A stretch of 28,630 nt of DNA from the NCBI GenBank assembly GCA_009869945.1, contig WIXG01000656.1, forward strand, positions 1-28,630, written 5' to 3'. Below are positions 1 to 9,800 of the stretch, piece after piece. This DNA comes from Mesaphorura yosii. Taxonomy: Eukaryota; Arthropoda; Collembola; Poduromorpha; Tullbergiidae. Each line of letters starts with the position of its first letter. Within the stretch, counting starts at the first letter, position 1. The notes beneath the pieces are model-generated. The model made no database searches. It was not told the DNA's origin and saw only the letters and a program-made list of their open reading frames with translations. Made by a program: the position numbers and the translations under genes.

Positions 1-325
1 GCTTGGCGAAGGTAATCACCAATTTATAGGCGTATGCACAGCAAATATTCTATGGAAAATCGAACTTTGACGCGTTGAATGGCACGTGTTAATTAAAAGC
101 CCACCAGAGCTCATTTCCGCGATGCACAATTCATTTTACATATAAGTTAATGACAAATCGAGTTTTTTCTGGAATTACAGAATTTGCACTTAATCGAAAT
201 GACAATCGATTGATGTACGCCTAATGAATAATTCTTCTGAAGAGCATTTTTTTAAAAGGCGAAAAGAACAGCTTGTTACTCGTTAGTTTTGTTGCTAGAA
301 TTATAGCTCAAATTATGTTACTGCA
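1..325. other. AT-rich intergenic DNA
   Basis: No coding exon, RNA gene or repeat was recognised here. The stretch is AT-rich and leads directly into the mariner remnant. The left terminal inverted repeat of that element could lie in this interval, but I could not match it to a right-hand copy. Confidence 0.5.
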
Positions 326-1113
326 GGATTTCCCGTTCCAGCCCCGAAGAAGCCCCATCACAATCAGCCACGCCCGATAAGGGCCACATCACTGATAAGG
401 AAGATCGATGCATTGACCAGCAGGGAAAATCCGCCTAGTCAGAATGAGATGGCAAAATGAATTTGTTGTGACTCTGGATGAAGCCTTATTTTACGTCACC
501 GACTGCAAAGACAAATCTGAAATCTATTACACCAAGCCAGGGAAATCAACTCCGAATCACCACGTCGAAAAGAGCGAGAAGTTTGCCAAGAAGTTCATGG
601 TGGTGGCTGCAGTCTCCGGGCGTGGGGTCCTGCCTTTGATCCGAGTCCCACAAAAGGTGAAAATAAACTCGGACTACTACATCGACCAGGTACTGAGACC
701 GATTTTGGAACATTCAGTTGAAAAACTCTACCCTTTGTGAGCTCCACAAGATTTTCCTGCATCATGACGCTGCAAGCTCACACACTTCCCACAAAACTCA
801 AGCCTACGCCGCCGATTTGAAGTCCAGACTCGGAAGTACGATAATTCCGAATTCAGAAATCCCTGTCAAATGTCCTGACGTGAACCCAATGGATTTTTGG
901 GAATTTGGTTATCTGAAACAACGACTTCAGCAGCGACGATGTTCGACATCAGATGGTGTTTGGAAACAATTAAACAAGGACTGGAACGCCGTATCGGCCG
1001 AAACAGTGAAGAACGTCTGTGAAAACTGGAAATTTCGCCTTAGAAGTGTTAAAGAAGCTCGTGGAGCACACATTGAAAATGTTAAAACTATTCATAGACG
1101 TAGGCTTAAGTAA
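326..1113 (+). mobile_element. Degenerate, internally deleted mariner transposase (DD41D, rosa-like)
   Basis: This is the remnant of a Tc1/mariner transposase, the DDE/D enzyme that cuts and pastes its own element. It is broken into three reading frames. Bases 326-460 encode part of the N-terminal helix-turn-helix region, recognisable from SLIRKIDALTSRENPPSQ. The reading then jumps, with the rest of the DNA-binding domain and the linker missing, to the catalytic core from 444: VTLDEALFYV holds the first Asp. A frameshift near 733-741 separates this from the last part (718-1113), with LHHDAASSHT (second Asp) and CPDVNPMDFWEFGYLKQRL (third Asp). The second and third Asp are separated by 41 residues, which is the DD41D spacing of the rosa family. 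Usual length is about 330-350 aa; about 250 remain. I did not find terminal inverted repeats. It is certainly inactive. Confidence 0.82.
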
Positions 1114-1443
1114 GATATCGCGTTGTGTTCTTGGCCAAATAAACTCCGAATAAGCCTGAGTGTCAAACTGACAGGTGGCTCGCTGGCTCTCAACAACTCT
1201 CCGATTAAATGTTAAACTCGGCCACGACTTGAATCAAAAGAGTGTTCTCTCGACTGCTTTGACCTTTCAGTGTCACTCCCACGAATGACTGATTCTTCCC
1301 CACAAGGAAAATTAAAATCAAGCAATTAAATTAGTCGAATGACTGAAGTACTCATTTTAATTGAACTCATCGGAAGCACATTTTGTAAGTTGGACAATCA
1401 AACATGAGCATCTGAAAGCTAGGAGAAACACGATGATGGACCC

Positions 1444-2262
1444 TCACAATTCTTTGTGTTGTGCTGGCGCGGGTTCGATGGCCACCAATTCGGTTTCAAA
1501 GTAAAGCGTTGCACCTGCACATAAAATTACAAAAACAAATTGGATTCCTAGAGTCAACTACACTTTCAACAGCGAAAGCAATCAGGGAGCAATAAATATT
1601 TAATTATCTTACCTCCTGGACTTTTGTTTGGATCTGCTTCTCTGTATCTACACGAAAGAAAACCGGAAATTATGAACAAAGCCGGGTTTTGCAAAATTAG
1701 CCATAAATACGATAATACACGATATAGCCTCACACCACATCAACTCACCCCAAATGTGGTGGGACCGTAAGACGACGTTTCTCACCGACGCACATGTCGA
1801 GTAAGCCCAAATCCCATCCTGAAAATGCCAATGTCATAAACCTTTTAGCATTTAGACCTGGAAATGGAATCGGTTTATGTCTCCTGTCACTTTACCTTTC
1901 GCGACTTGCCCAACTCCTACTTGGAATTTGAAAGGTTTCCCGTTTTCGTAACTGCAATGCACAATTCACAGTGTTTGTTAAAATCACGATAGGATAAATA
2001 TTCACTTAAGTGATTCGACGAATGACTCGCAAAATGCTACTTACGTGGAATCAAATTGTATTCCACTCTCCAATGTGCCCTTGTAATGCATGCTTAGCAT
2101 GTTACCTTTCGCAGACTTCTCGACGCACTCATCCGGGACGTGGAGGATCTCAATTTTTAACTCCGGCAAATCACTGTCACTGTTGCCAACTTTGTCATCT
2201 TCGGCGTTTGCCAGAAAAGCTATGGCAAATACAACTGCCAGATAGAAGAAGTTGTGCTTCAT
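1444..2262 (-). CDS. FKBP2: ER-lumen FKBP-type peptidyl-prolyl isomerase (FKBP2-like)
   Basis: This is a proline cis-trans isomerase expected to assist protein folding in the endoplasmic reticulum. I join five exons on the minus strand: 2262-2045, 1951-1896, 1818-1749, 1647-1613 and 1514-1444. All have GT-AG borders and matching phases, giving 149 aa. Residues 1 to about 21 form a signal peptide ([16 protein letters not shown]). A single FKBP domain follows, with the family landmarks [18 protein letters not shown], the [16 protein letters not shown] segment and [15 protein letters not shown]. The protein ends HKEL, an acceptable variant of the KDEL/HDEL ER-retrieval signal, so lumenal residence is likely. 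Human FKBP2 is of similar length (142 aa) and ends RTEL. An in-frame TTG 18 bases upstream was rejected as start because the ATG at 2262 begins the signal peptide. A minus-strand ATTAAA at 1356-1361 could serve for polyadenylation. Confidence 0.9.
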
Positions 2263-3592
2263 CTTGGAAGGAAATTGCAAAGGAATTTCGCACTCGTAGC
2301 GTCGAATGTCGAATTGTCAAACAAATCGAGGCGTATAGCCTTCAGCCGCTGTTTTTTGGTGTGGTATGATTTTGTATTCATTTTTGACTTATGTTGTGTT
2401 CATACGTGGTTCTGGAGTATCTGGAATGAAGTGCCACGAGTAGGCGCAGGTGCAGGTGTCAGTGTCAACTCTCAATGGGTCTAGCTGATGAGATAAGAAC
2501 CCGTACCGTGGTTTGGTGCATATACAGCATATTTTGTAAGCAGGTTGGTAGGCTATTTTGCTGGTGCATGGCTGGATGAATGAGGACTCTCGAGGTGAGA
2601 TGTTGAGAGCGAATTCCTTAATTTCTCTCGTGAATCATGCACATGTATTAAATGTGCTAGGTCAGATGGACAAAATTATGAGTTCGGGCGTGGCGCACGA
2701 AGCTTTGCGCAAAGAGGTGGAAGCATTTGTTCGAGTCATCTGTGTTTTTTTTAGAATTCACATGATAATTTTTCTCGATCGTTTTCGTGTTGAGTGATCG
2801 ATCCTTCGAACATTAGAATTTCTTGCCACTTTCGGATTCGGTCATTTTCAGGGCCCTGATGTGATGTACGTGTGTGAATTTGAGGTAACTGAAATTTCGG
2901 ATTGTGTGATGTCAACATGTCGCCAAGAAGCATAAATGAATAAAACTTCCTGTCCGGTAAAGTGCTCTGTCGATCGGTGGCTTATAAATTTTTAACATAC
3001 AAGTGCTTTTAATCCATTATCCAAGCCATAAATCCATTAATCACATTCAAAATAGCTGAATATTGGGAGCGGCGAAAGGATTTCGTAATTTCATTGGGGA
3101 CAGCAGCCCGCATGGAAGCAGCCAATGTGCAACTGGAGAAGTATCACTTCCGGTCCGCTTCAGTCCGCGCCCGGGGCAAAACAAGGCAAAGACAAAGTGA
3201 TGTTCCAATTGCTTACTGCAAAGAGAAGTCAGTTTCGAAGATGATTGTTTAGCTAATCAAATTCGAAACTGAATTCTCTATGGCTTACTGCTTAGCATCA
3301 ATGTCATCACGCCAGTTGTCAAATAATTCATAAACCTTGCATGCTACATTGAGTATGTATGTCAATATGTCAAACCTAGCGTGTTATCTTATCAATGACA
3401 AACACAAATGATCAGAAACTGGAAACCTTGCCCAACCATTCATCGCATGCATTATGCAATTCTGTGTGTTTTTCTCGTAGCAGCTGCCATTTTCCGATTA
3501 TCTTGCTCATGCTCGATCGCTCCGTTTACAGGGCACTGGAAACAGGAGACTTCTTTCGTTAACTTGTCATACTCTGGATTCTGATACTGGAA
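2263..3592. other. Intergenic region between divergent FKBP and RING-DM9 genes
   Basis: This stretch must contain the promoters of both flanking genes, which point away from each other. Only short, unconvincing reading frames are present. Pyrimidine-rich tracts ending in AG just before the RING-DM9 start (around 3479 and 3531) could be acceptors of 5' UTR introns of that gene. No repeat or RNA gene was recognised. Confidence 0.45.
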
Positions 3593-4795
3593 ATGGGTCA
3601 CAAGGTGAATCTGTTCCTGAACGGTCCCATCGACAACGAATTCATCTGCTCGCTGTGTCGTGATGTCCTGCAGGACCCGGTGATGATTTCCAGCTGTGAG
3701 CACGTCTTTTGTGTGGTCTGCATAACGAACCGACTCACCGGATCCAAAACTTGCCCGAAAGACGGGAGGAACATTGGCTTCCGTCCGCTCGAGCAGCTTA
3801 AAACTCCTCCGCGTCCGTTCTTAAACTTGCTGAACGGACTGAGACGCCGTTGCCAGTTCCAGGCTTTTGGTTGCCACGCCGTGATCACGGTGGGCACGAC
3901 GAAGGAGCACGAAGAGGTTTGTCCGGTCAACCCCACTCGCACGAGGGCGTGTGCGTCAGGCTGCGGGGCGATCCTGAAGAACTCCGAAGTGGCACGGCAC
4001 AACTGCGTCGAATACCTGCGGACTCAACTGCAGCAGGCTCAGATCGCCACGCGGGCTGCTGACACGGCCCGGGCTCAGGAAGTGAAGCAGATGAAAGCCA
4101 AGATGGAGGCGGCCGAGAAGGCGAAGGCTCAGGAGCAGAAGATGGCGAATGCTCAGATGAAGGCCGAGATGGAGGCGATGAAGCAGGATTTGATTAAGTC
4201 GGTGCAGGAGTCGGTGGCCACAGCCGCTTCTGCTGCTGCCCAGGCACAGGCCCAGGCAGCTGCGGCGGCGGCTGTCTCCTGGCTTGCTGCGTCTGACGGC
4301 ACCGTGCCAAGCGGTGCACTCGTCAGTGGCTCCGAAGGCGGGGTCAAGCTGTACGTGGCCAGAGTGCACCACGATGGCCGTGTGCTCCCTGGAAAAGTGG
4401 TCGAAAGCAAGTTCTTCAAGCACAATTGCTGTTACTTTGCGTTTGGAGGAAAAGAGCAGTCCAGCCGTTCGTATGAGGTGAGCGCATTTTCCTTAGTGCT
4501 TGGCATGGATCAATGATCATAGTGATCAGGTTTGTGACGCCCGACATGTGATGTGCAGGTCCTCATCGCCGACCCAAACTCTGTGAGCTGGACACCAGCC
4601 TCACGCGGCCAGATTCCCCCGAACTCGATTACGGGAGGTTATGCAGAGAACGGCCAAGTTTTGTACGTTGGGCGAGCGAGGCATGCGGGGAATCCGACAG
4701 TTGGATACGTCCACCCAAGTCGGGGCATCGCGTGCGTCTCGCACGGCGGAGTGGAACATCGCTACCACGACTACGAAGTCCTTACGAGGAAGTAA
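3593..4795 (+). CDS. RING / TRAF-type zinc finger / coiled-coil protein with C-terminal DM9 repeats
   Basis: This is a probable cytoplasmic E3 ubiquitin ligase fused to a DM9 lectin-like module. Exons 3593-4477 and 4559-4795 (GT-AG, phase 0) give 373 aa. Residues 19-57 are a RING finger with ligands C19, C22, C35, H37, C40, C43, C54 and D57, in a C3HC3D arrangement. Residues 87-110 (C87, C94, H106, C110) and 120-138 (C120, C124, H136, C138) are TRAF/NRDP1-type zinc fingers. A charged Lys/Glu/Met/Ala coiled coil covers about 140-205 and an Ala/Gln-rich spacer about 206-228. Two DM9 (DUF3421) repeats finish the protein, the first around LYVARVHHDGRVLPGKV and the second around LYVGRARHAGNPTVGYVHPS. 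The single intron falls at the boundary between the two repeats. The N-terminal half resembles NRDP1 (RNF41). DM9 proteins in molluscs and insects are known to bind sugar or pathogen surfaces, so a role in immune sensing is possible but only inferred. AATAAA lies at 4855-4860. Confidence 0.88.
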
Positions 4796-4854
4796 ACATG
4801 TGTATTTGTATTTCATGTGCTGATGAATTCTGTGTCAGTGCCAGAGAATGGAAC

Positions 4855-4860
4855 AATAAA
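4855..4860 (+). terminator. Poly(A) signal AATAAA of the RING-DM9 gene
   Basis: A canonical AATAAA hexamer lies 60 bases after the RING-DM9 stop codon, on the coding strand. Confidence 0.7.
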
Positions 4861-5408
4861 TTACTGCTTGTAAGTACTAAATTGCCAATTGCGGTCGCTC
4901 GAAGGAGACGAAGAAGTGACACCGAAGAAGATGAGCTGTTGTTATGTCGGTTCATCTGAAATTGCAAAACAAAGAAACTGGAAACACCGCTCAACACGAA
5001 CACTCGAGCATAATAATCTCAGTTCAGTGTTTTGGTATTCCAATTTTTCATCTTCGCCAAAAGCGGGATCGCATTGGCAGGTGGTCTACGGGAGAGAAGA
5101 TGAAATCCTCACGTTTCTGTTTTCAGTACTGAAATCTTCCTTCCAAATTCTAGAATAGAATGATTGATACATTACGATAGTCGATAGTCTGTCTCCCTTT
5201 CACTGATTTGGTTGTTTGTTTCTTATCAGTGAGTTTTCTTAATTAAGTGGTAGTGATTTTCAGGTCGCAGGTCGCAAAACCAAGTGAGCGTGGGTTTATG
5301 ATCAGTCAGTAAAAGTAAGTAACTAAAGGCAGAGGTCAAGATCACCACGTTAAGCTTTCAAGCATCTTTAGCTCCTGTCTGAAGTCTTTTACTGCTCATC
5401 AACTGAAG
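4861..5408. other. Intergenic / upstream region of the REEP gene
   Basis: There are no convincing coding exons here. It separates the RING-DM9 poly(A) signal from the REEP start codon and presumably holds the REEP promoter and 5' UTR. A direct duplication of the short word aggtcgca sits near 5262-5277. Confidence 0.4.
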
Positions 5409-7264
5409 ATGCTGTTCTACCTATTATCAAGACTGACCATGTAAATCGATCTTAACACATGAGTCGAATGAGTTCAGGAGAGAGTGAATCTAGTTGATTG
5501 ATACATGTTACCTTTCAGGCTAGCGTTCGGACTTCTGTATCCCGTCTTTTGCTCCTACAAAGCCATTAAAGAAAAGAATGCTCGTGCCTACGTAAGTTCT
5601 GAGTCAAAAACAACCTGATCTTTGCCTGGTTTAAGGCTTGTGTTTGTATTTTTTTCCTTAGAACCGATGGCTAATCCACTGGATCGTACTTGCACTGTTC
5701 ATTACTGTTGAAATGGTGGTGGAGCCGTTATTTTTCTGGCAAGTTATTTTAACTTTAATTACCGTCAGCAGTAAATTGGCTCCCTTCAGTTTTCGGTCAC
5801 CTTCCTTTCATTTACATTGACAGGTTTCCATTCTACTACGAACTCAAAATCTGCCTTATTCTCTGCTTGGCTTCTCCCAGAGGACCTCAATTTCTTTACC
5901 GTCGATTTATCCACCCGGCCATAGCTGAGCATGAACCAGTGAGTATAAACATTATCATTAGACTTGAAATAATGCCGAAGTAATAACCAAACGCACTCTT
6001 TGCTTTTTACTTTGTCAGATGATTGATGGCTTTATTGACGATGTCAATAACCGTGTCACGGATTCCTTGCGTCGATGGGGTTCTGGACTGATTACATCAG
6101 CGACTCAAAATATTTGGCAAGCAGCACTGCGGGTTTGTAATACCGACCAAGCTTAGTGTCTAATCCTGATCAGCACTTCACTTCCAAAATTCATATAAGC
6201 TTTCCCGCGTCTTGAACGCAGTCGAACGGGCTCGTTCGATAATTTTCAAAACTCAAATCCTAATTAATAAATCCTATTTTTCTAACTCCCTGACCTGAAT
6301 CTAATTGTAGCTGCAGGCTGCGGGTGCCATTTCCATTATAATTTGTCGGACAATATTTTTATGTCGTCATTTCGTTGCTTATACCAAGTAATTGACTGTT
6401 TCTTGCAGGTTGGACCGCCTTCAGGTGTCGCATCATTTGGCCAGATGCAGGTGGATTACTCTAATCGTAATCGCATGATTACTCAAGGAGATGCAGTTGG
6501 TACGAAAAATTTGGCACGCGTCGTAGTTTGAAGATGGAAATTCCCACAATTGCATTGTCTATATTTGATTTTAATTTCTGTAGATAGTTTAACAGGTTTC
6601 GGAGCTCAAAATTATGCATACTCCTACGAGAGGTAAGTAAAGTTCAAGTTGATTTCATGCGTTCGCATTTATACATTATGAAATTGAGTACCAATCAATT
6701 ACAGAGCCACTTTGGATGCTATTATGCGTAGTGGCAATGAAGACGGAATGTCCAGCGAAGAGGACCTTCCACGTGAACCAGCCTACCTCAGCTCACCACC
6801 GCAGGCTCCAATGGACATTGAGACTGAAACTCCCGGAACTAGACCTTCAACCCGCTCAAAGTCTAAAGGAAGAGGAAAGGTAATGGTGAATGTTAGCCGT
6901 ATCAAAGTTATCACATTACTTAAAAATCCAACAAAGCTTTCATTCTTCCTAATTCAGAAACGAAGTGGAGCTCAAGGCCCAGCACGTCGTGGACGCAGGA
7001 ATTCGAACGTTCGGGCAGTTGAGGTAACTGCGGTTGAGGCCCGTGAGGAGGAATTCCGGAATGCCCAGACAATTGAAATTGAAGTTCAAATTGAGCAAGA
7101 GCAAATAGAGCCTGAGTATGAGCCGGAGCCCAGTGGTAAGTTGTTGCATCAGATCGAGTAAACAGTCAACAATTTTATTGCAGTAGGCTAAATCTCCCAT
7201 CCCCATCTGCTTAATGTCAGACACTCCACCTCGGACCACTCGACGCAGGCGCAGAGCCGTGTAG
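5409..7264 (+). CDS. ReepA: REEP1-4 / TB2-DP1-HVA22 family ER membrane-shaping protein
   Basis: This is a receptor-expression-enhancing protein, a hairpin membrane protein that curves tubular ER and links it to microtubules. Ten exons join in phase: 5409-5440, 5519-5591, 5662-5738, 5824-5938, 6019-6132, 6409-6499, 6584-6632, 6705-6879, 6958-7135 and 7221-7264, giving 315 aa. Residues 1-100 form the TB2/DP1/HVA22 domain, with LLYPVFCSYKAIKEKN, the hydrophobic segments WIVLALFITVEMVVEPLFFW and FPFYYELKICLILCLASP, then LYRRFIHP. A helix (about 100-137) and a long acidic/Ser-rich tail follow, ending in the Arg-rich PPRTTRRRRRAV. The intron after exon 3 begins GCAAGT and is a GC-AG intron, since only this border restores the conserved Trp-Phe-Pro. 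The exon 5/6 border (donor GTTTGT) is the least certain. The tail length and Arg-rich end are typical of the REEP1-4 branch rather than REEP5/6. Confidence 0.9.
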
Positions 7265-7684
7265 CCTTAAGTGAAACGTTCGTCCACATCCAAATCTCAT
7301 GCAGAAATCTCAACACAAAAACGAACCACTGCTCATCCGTCATTCACAATTGCGCCTGTGCCACTTTGCCTTCTCTTCGCTTCCTGTTCCAATTTCCCAG
7401 TATTCCAGCAATACCAGCAATGAGAATTCCAGTTTACGCAGCCAGCATTGCAAGAGAAGACTTACTAATATTCCAGTTTGAGTTTCCAGCTCTAGTCAGT
7501 CAAACTAACGTTGTACATTTCCAGCCACGCTTAAAAGCAGATCTCTACTCTTGCATTTCAGTGATTACTTAATTTACGAATGTGATGATTGTAAGAGAAA
7601 TTCCGAAATTCACCAGCATTTTGTATTTTGATTTTATACACTCCAACTTCCCTTCAACTCTTTCAATTGTACAAATTACATGTA

Positions 7685-7690
7685 AATAAA
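7685..7690 (+). terminator. Poly(A) signal AATAAA of the REEP gene
   Basis: This is an AATAAA hexamer about 420 bases after the REEP stop codon. It lies only about 90 bases from the oppositely oriented poly(A) signal of gene A, so the two genes are tail to tail. Confidence 0.65.
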
Positions 7691-7776
7691 ATATGAATTA
7701 TGAACTAAAACGGTTGGCCCGTCTACTTTAAAGATTCTCATTCAGAAATTCAGATTCTGTGCTTCTGCTTCCGGGT

Positions 7777-7782
7777 TTTATT
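7777..7782 (-). terminator. Poly(A) signal of ten-cysteine gene A
   Basis: TTTATT on the plus strand reads AATAAA on the minus strand, about 40 bases past the stop codon of gene A. Confidence 0.65.
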
Positions 7783-7820
7783 CAGAATTATTCTGCAGTA
7801 CAGTCAGTGACAAGCGAAAA

Positions 7821-8354
7821 TTAATATGGCTTATTCATAAAGCAGACCAACGTCGAAATCGATGCGAGCATCAGTGCATGCGCCACCACGCCGGCGGCTC
7901 CCGCACAAAGTCCGTACCGCTCCTGATCTCGAACTTGCTGCTGCTGGTGCTGCTCGTCCGGCATGCGCGTGCACTCGGCATTCGGTTCACAATTGTACTC
8001 TTCCCAGCCACCACCACCGCCTGGGAGTGCGCAAGTTTGGTTGACGCGGATGACGCACTTGCCAATCCCCTGATTGTAGTACGGCTGTGTGACGATGTTG
8101 AGGCCGGCCCGAAGCGGCTCGCATCTGCACTGGTACGGCCCGCGATACAGGCTCAGACACTTCATGAGCGTGGTGGAGGAGTCGCATTCGCGTCCGTACT
8201 GGCACAGCATTCCCTCGTAAGGAGGCACAGGCGCTGAGGTACTGATTTGCTGCTGCTGGGCACTGGCCGTGCGGACGGAAACGGAAGCGAAGAGCAAAAG
8301 CAGAAAGACGCTACAAAACAGCGCCGTCGTCGTCCGAAGCGTTTGGAGGCTCAT
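7821..8354 (-). CDS. Ten-cysteine secreted/surface protein, cluster member A
   Basis: This 177-aa protein has no family I can name. Residues 1-32 form a signal peptide. A compact disulfide-rich domain has cysteines at 51, 57, 66, 76, 78, 100, 108, 122, 128 and 150, the arrangement shared by all seven cluster members. Recognisable segments are PPYEGMLCQYGREC, CRCEPLRAG, VTQPYY, GKCVIRVNQTC and YNCEPNAEC. Residues 151-177 are small and hydrophobic, which fits a GPI-anchor signal or a membrane anchor. A Gly run precedes Cys8 and a Gln run lies between Cys9 and Cys10. The coding sequence is one exon. A 61-base 5' UTR intron (8427-8367, GTAAGT...TAG) ends 12 bases before the ATG. The closest relative in the window is member G, on the other strand. 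Extracellular placement is inferred from signal peptide, even cysteine number and sequons. Confidence 0.85.
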   Translation of the reverse strand: MSLQTLRTTTALFCSVFLLLLFASVSVRTASAQQQQISTSAPVPPYEGMLCQYGRECDSSTTLMKCLSLYRGPYQCRCEPLRAGLNIVTQPYYNQGIGKCVIRVNQTCALPGGGGGWEEYNCEPNAECTRMPDEQHQQQQVRDQERYGLCAGAAGVVAHALMLASISTLVCFMNKPY

Positions 8355-9076
8355 TTCGAAGAATTTCTATGAAAAGAAACAAGACAGTAAAAAAAAAACT
8401 AGCTCATTGAGCCTTAAATTAACTTACCTCAGGCGGTTAATCGCGAATCGCGTTTCTTGAAGAGCAGCTCTTGAATTTCTCGAATTCAGGCTTTTGTCTC
8501 GGTCCAATTGCTGCTGGAACGCTGGAACTCTGGAACGTTCGCCTCACCGTTTTCTCACACACTGATCCATTTTGCACGCTTCAACGGCAGCCGACGCTGA
8601 AATTGCTGAAAAGAAGGCGCCCCGACCTTGATCTTCATTTTTTGCATGCAATCCGAATGGCGAATCTGATCGTCCATCTCAATTCACAATTCACAAGAAA
8701 ACAAATAACCAAGGGGCATTTCTCATTTCTCAACTCTCACATGTGAAGTTTGAAGTGAGTCGAGCGAGCGAGCTGACGGACGGCTCAATGCCAATGCCAT
8801 TAAATCTGCCATGCCCTGCGAAGAAATAAAAATGGGCTCAGCTTGACGTGTTTCAATTTGCAACAATCAAATGCCGACAAGCTCAATTAGCATAATAATG
8901 CGATCGCTCATAAGACTGATACGCATTTTATTGTTGCGTTGCGAAAAAAAATCGTCATTCGCAATTCTTAACTGGCAATTTCTAGATGTAGTGTTAGAAG
9001 TACATAAGCATTACATAACGAGAGGAGTACAACAAAAGAATTCTCACAATACAATAATAAATCACTTTTCCTCCTA

Positions 9077-9082
9077 TTTATT
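9077..9082 (-). terminator. Poly(A) signal of ten-cysteine gene B
   Basis: Minus-strand AATAAA (plus TTTATT) begins only about 6 bases after the gene B stop codon, implying a very short 3' UTR if used. Another minus-strand AATAAA lies near 8928. Confidence 0.5.
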
Positions 9083-9088
9083 TCTGGC

Positions 9089-9721
9089 CTACTGCGTAAG
9101 CAATAAAATCTTGAAGAGCAACGTCGTGGTCGTGGTCAAGGCTCCAATTCCAGCCAGCCAGCGCCATCGGTCACCACCGAACAAAAGGCGAGCAGCTCCT
9201 CCGCGAACGCAGACTCCGTTGCTCCGCGACTCTAGCAGAGGATGGACGGGGTCACACCACGTGCCTGGCTCGCAGCTGTAGTGGTAGTCCTTCCACGCCG
9301 AGGACGGTGACGTCGCTGGTCTCCGGCCCGGCCCAGCGCCCAATGCACGCGCACGCGGGTATTGGTCCGCATACGCATATGCGTAGGGCTGCGTGCCAGT
9401 CGTGAGTTGGGCCGCCGTGAAGTTGTACACGCACACTTCTCCGTGGCGGATCACGCATTTGTGGAGCTCCTCGTTGTAGTATGGGTGTGTCCAGTCCAAC
9501 CACGGCTCGGCGCGGAAGTATTCGCAGTGGCAGCCGCCTCGCATGCACTTTAAACCGGTTGTGATGATGGCGCAGTCCCGGTTGTACTCGCACGGCGAGC
9601 CGGGCACGATTTCGTTGATGGCCTGGCGCTCGAGGTAGCTCCACTGGCCGAGGCAGGCGGGGACAAGCACGAGGAGCAGGAGGAGGGCGTGGATCGGGCT
9701 CCACAAACTGTCGGTTACCAT
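9089..9721 (-). CDS. Ten-cysteine secreted/surface protein, cluster member B
   Basis: This 210-aa protein is the longest of the cluster. Residues 1-25 form a signal peptide (HALLLLLVLVPACLG). Cysteines of the shared framework are at 44, 50, 59, 64, 66, 89, 97, 150, 156 and 171. Family segments include GSPCEYNRDC, GCHCEYFRAE, THPYYNEE, HKCVIRHGEVC and SCEPGTWC. It differs by a roughly 40-residue insertion between Cys7 and Cys8, rich in Tyr/Ala, then Arg/Gly/Pro. The C-terminus (from about 172) is hydrophobic with a Thr run, consistent with a GPI signal or transmembrane anchor. One coding exon. A 79-base 5' UTR intron (9800-9722) ends in TAG immediately before the ATG, which decides the start. 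A 161-aa frame in the same strand overlapping this gene is a shadow. Confidence 0.85.
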   Translation of the reverse strand: MVTDSLWSPIHALLLLLVLVPACLGQWSYLERQAINEIVPGSPCEYNRDCAIITTGLKCMRGGCHCEYFRAEPWLDWTHPYYNEELHKCVIRHGEVCVYNFTAAQLTTGTQPYAYAYADQYPRARALGAGPGRRPATSPSSAWKDYHYSCEPGTWCDPVHPLLESRSNGVCVRGGAARLLFGGDRWRWLAGIGALTTTTTLLFKILLLTQ

Positions 9722-9800
9722 CTAGAACCAAAATCAATCAGTTACCAATTAAGTTAGGCTAAAATCAGCTTTCAGGCACTCGCTCAGAATCAAAACTTAC

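Noticed and set aside
3112..3252. 46-codon ATG frame upstream of the RING-DM9 gene
   Set aside because: Short, no recognisable feature and no clear splice partner.
6311..6408. Possible extra REEP exon beginning CTGCAGGCTGCGGG
   Set aside because: No donor in the stretch keeps the reading frame, whereas joining 6132 directly to 6409 is in phase.
9252..9737. 161-codon minus-strand frame
   Set aside because: It overlaps gene B in another frame, begins inside its 5' UTR intron and has no domain features.
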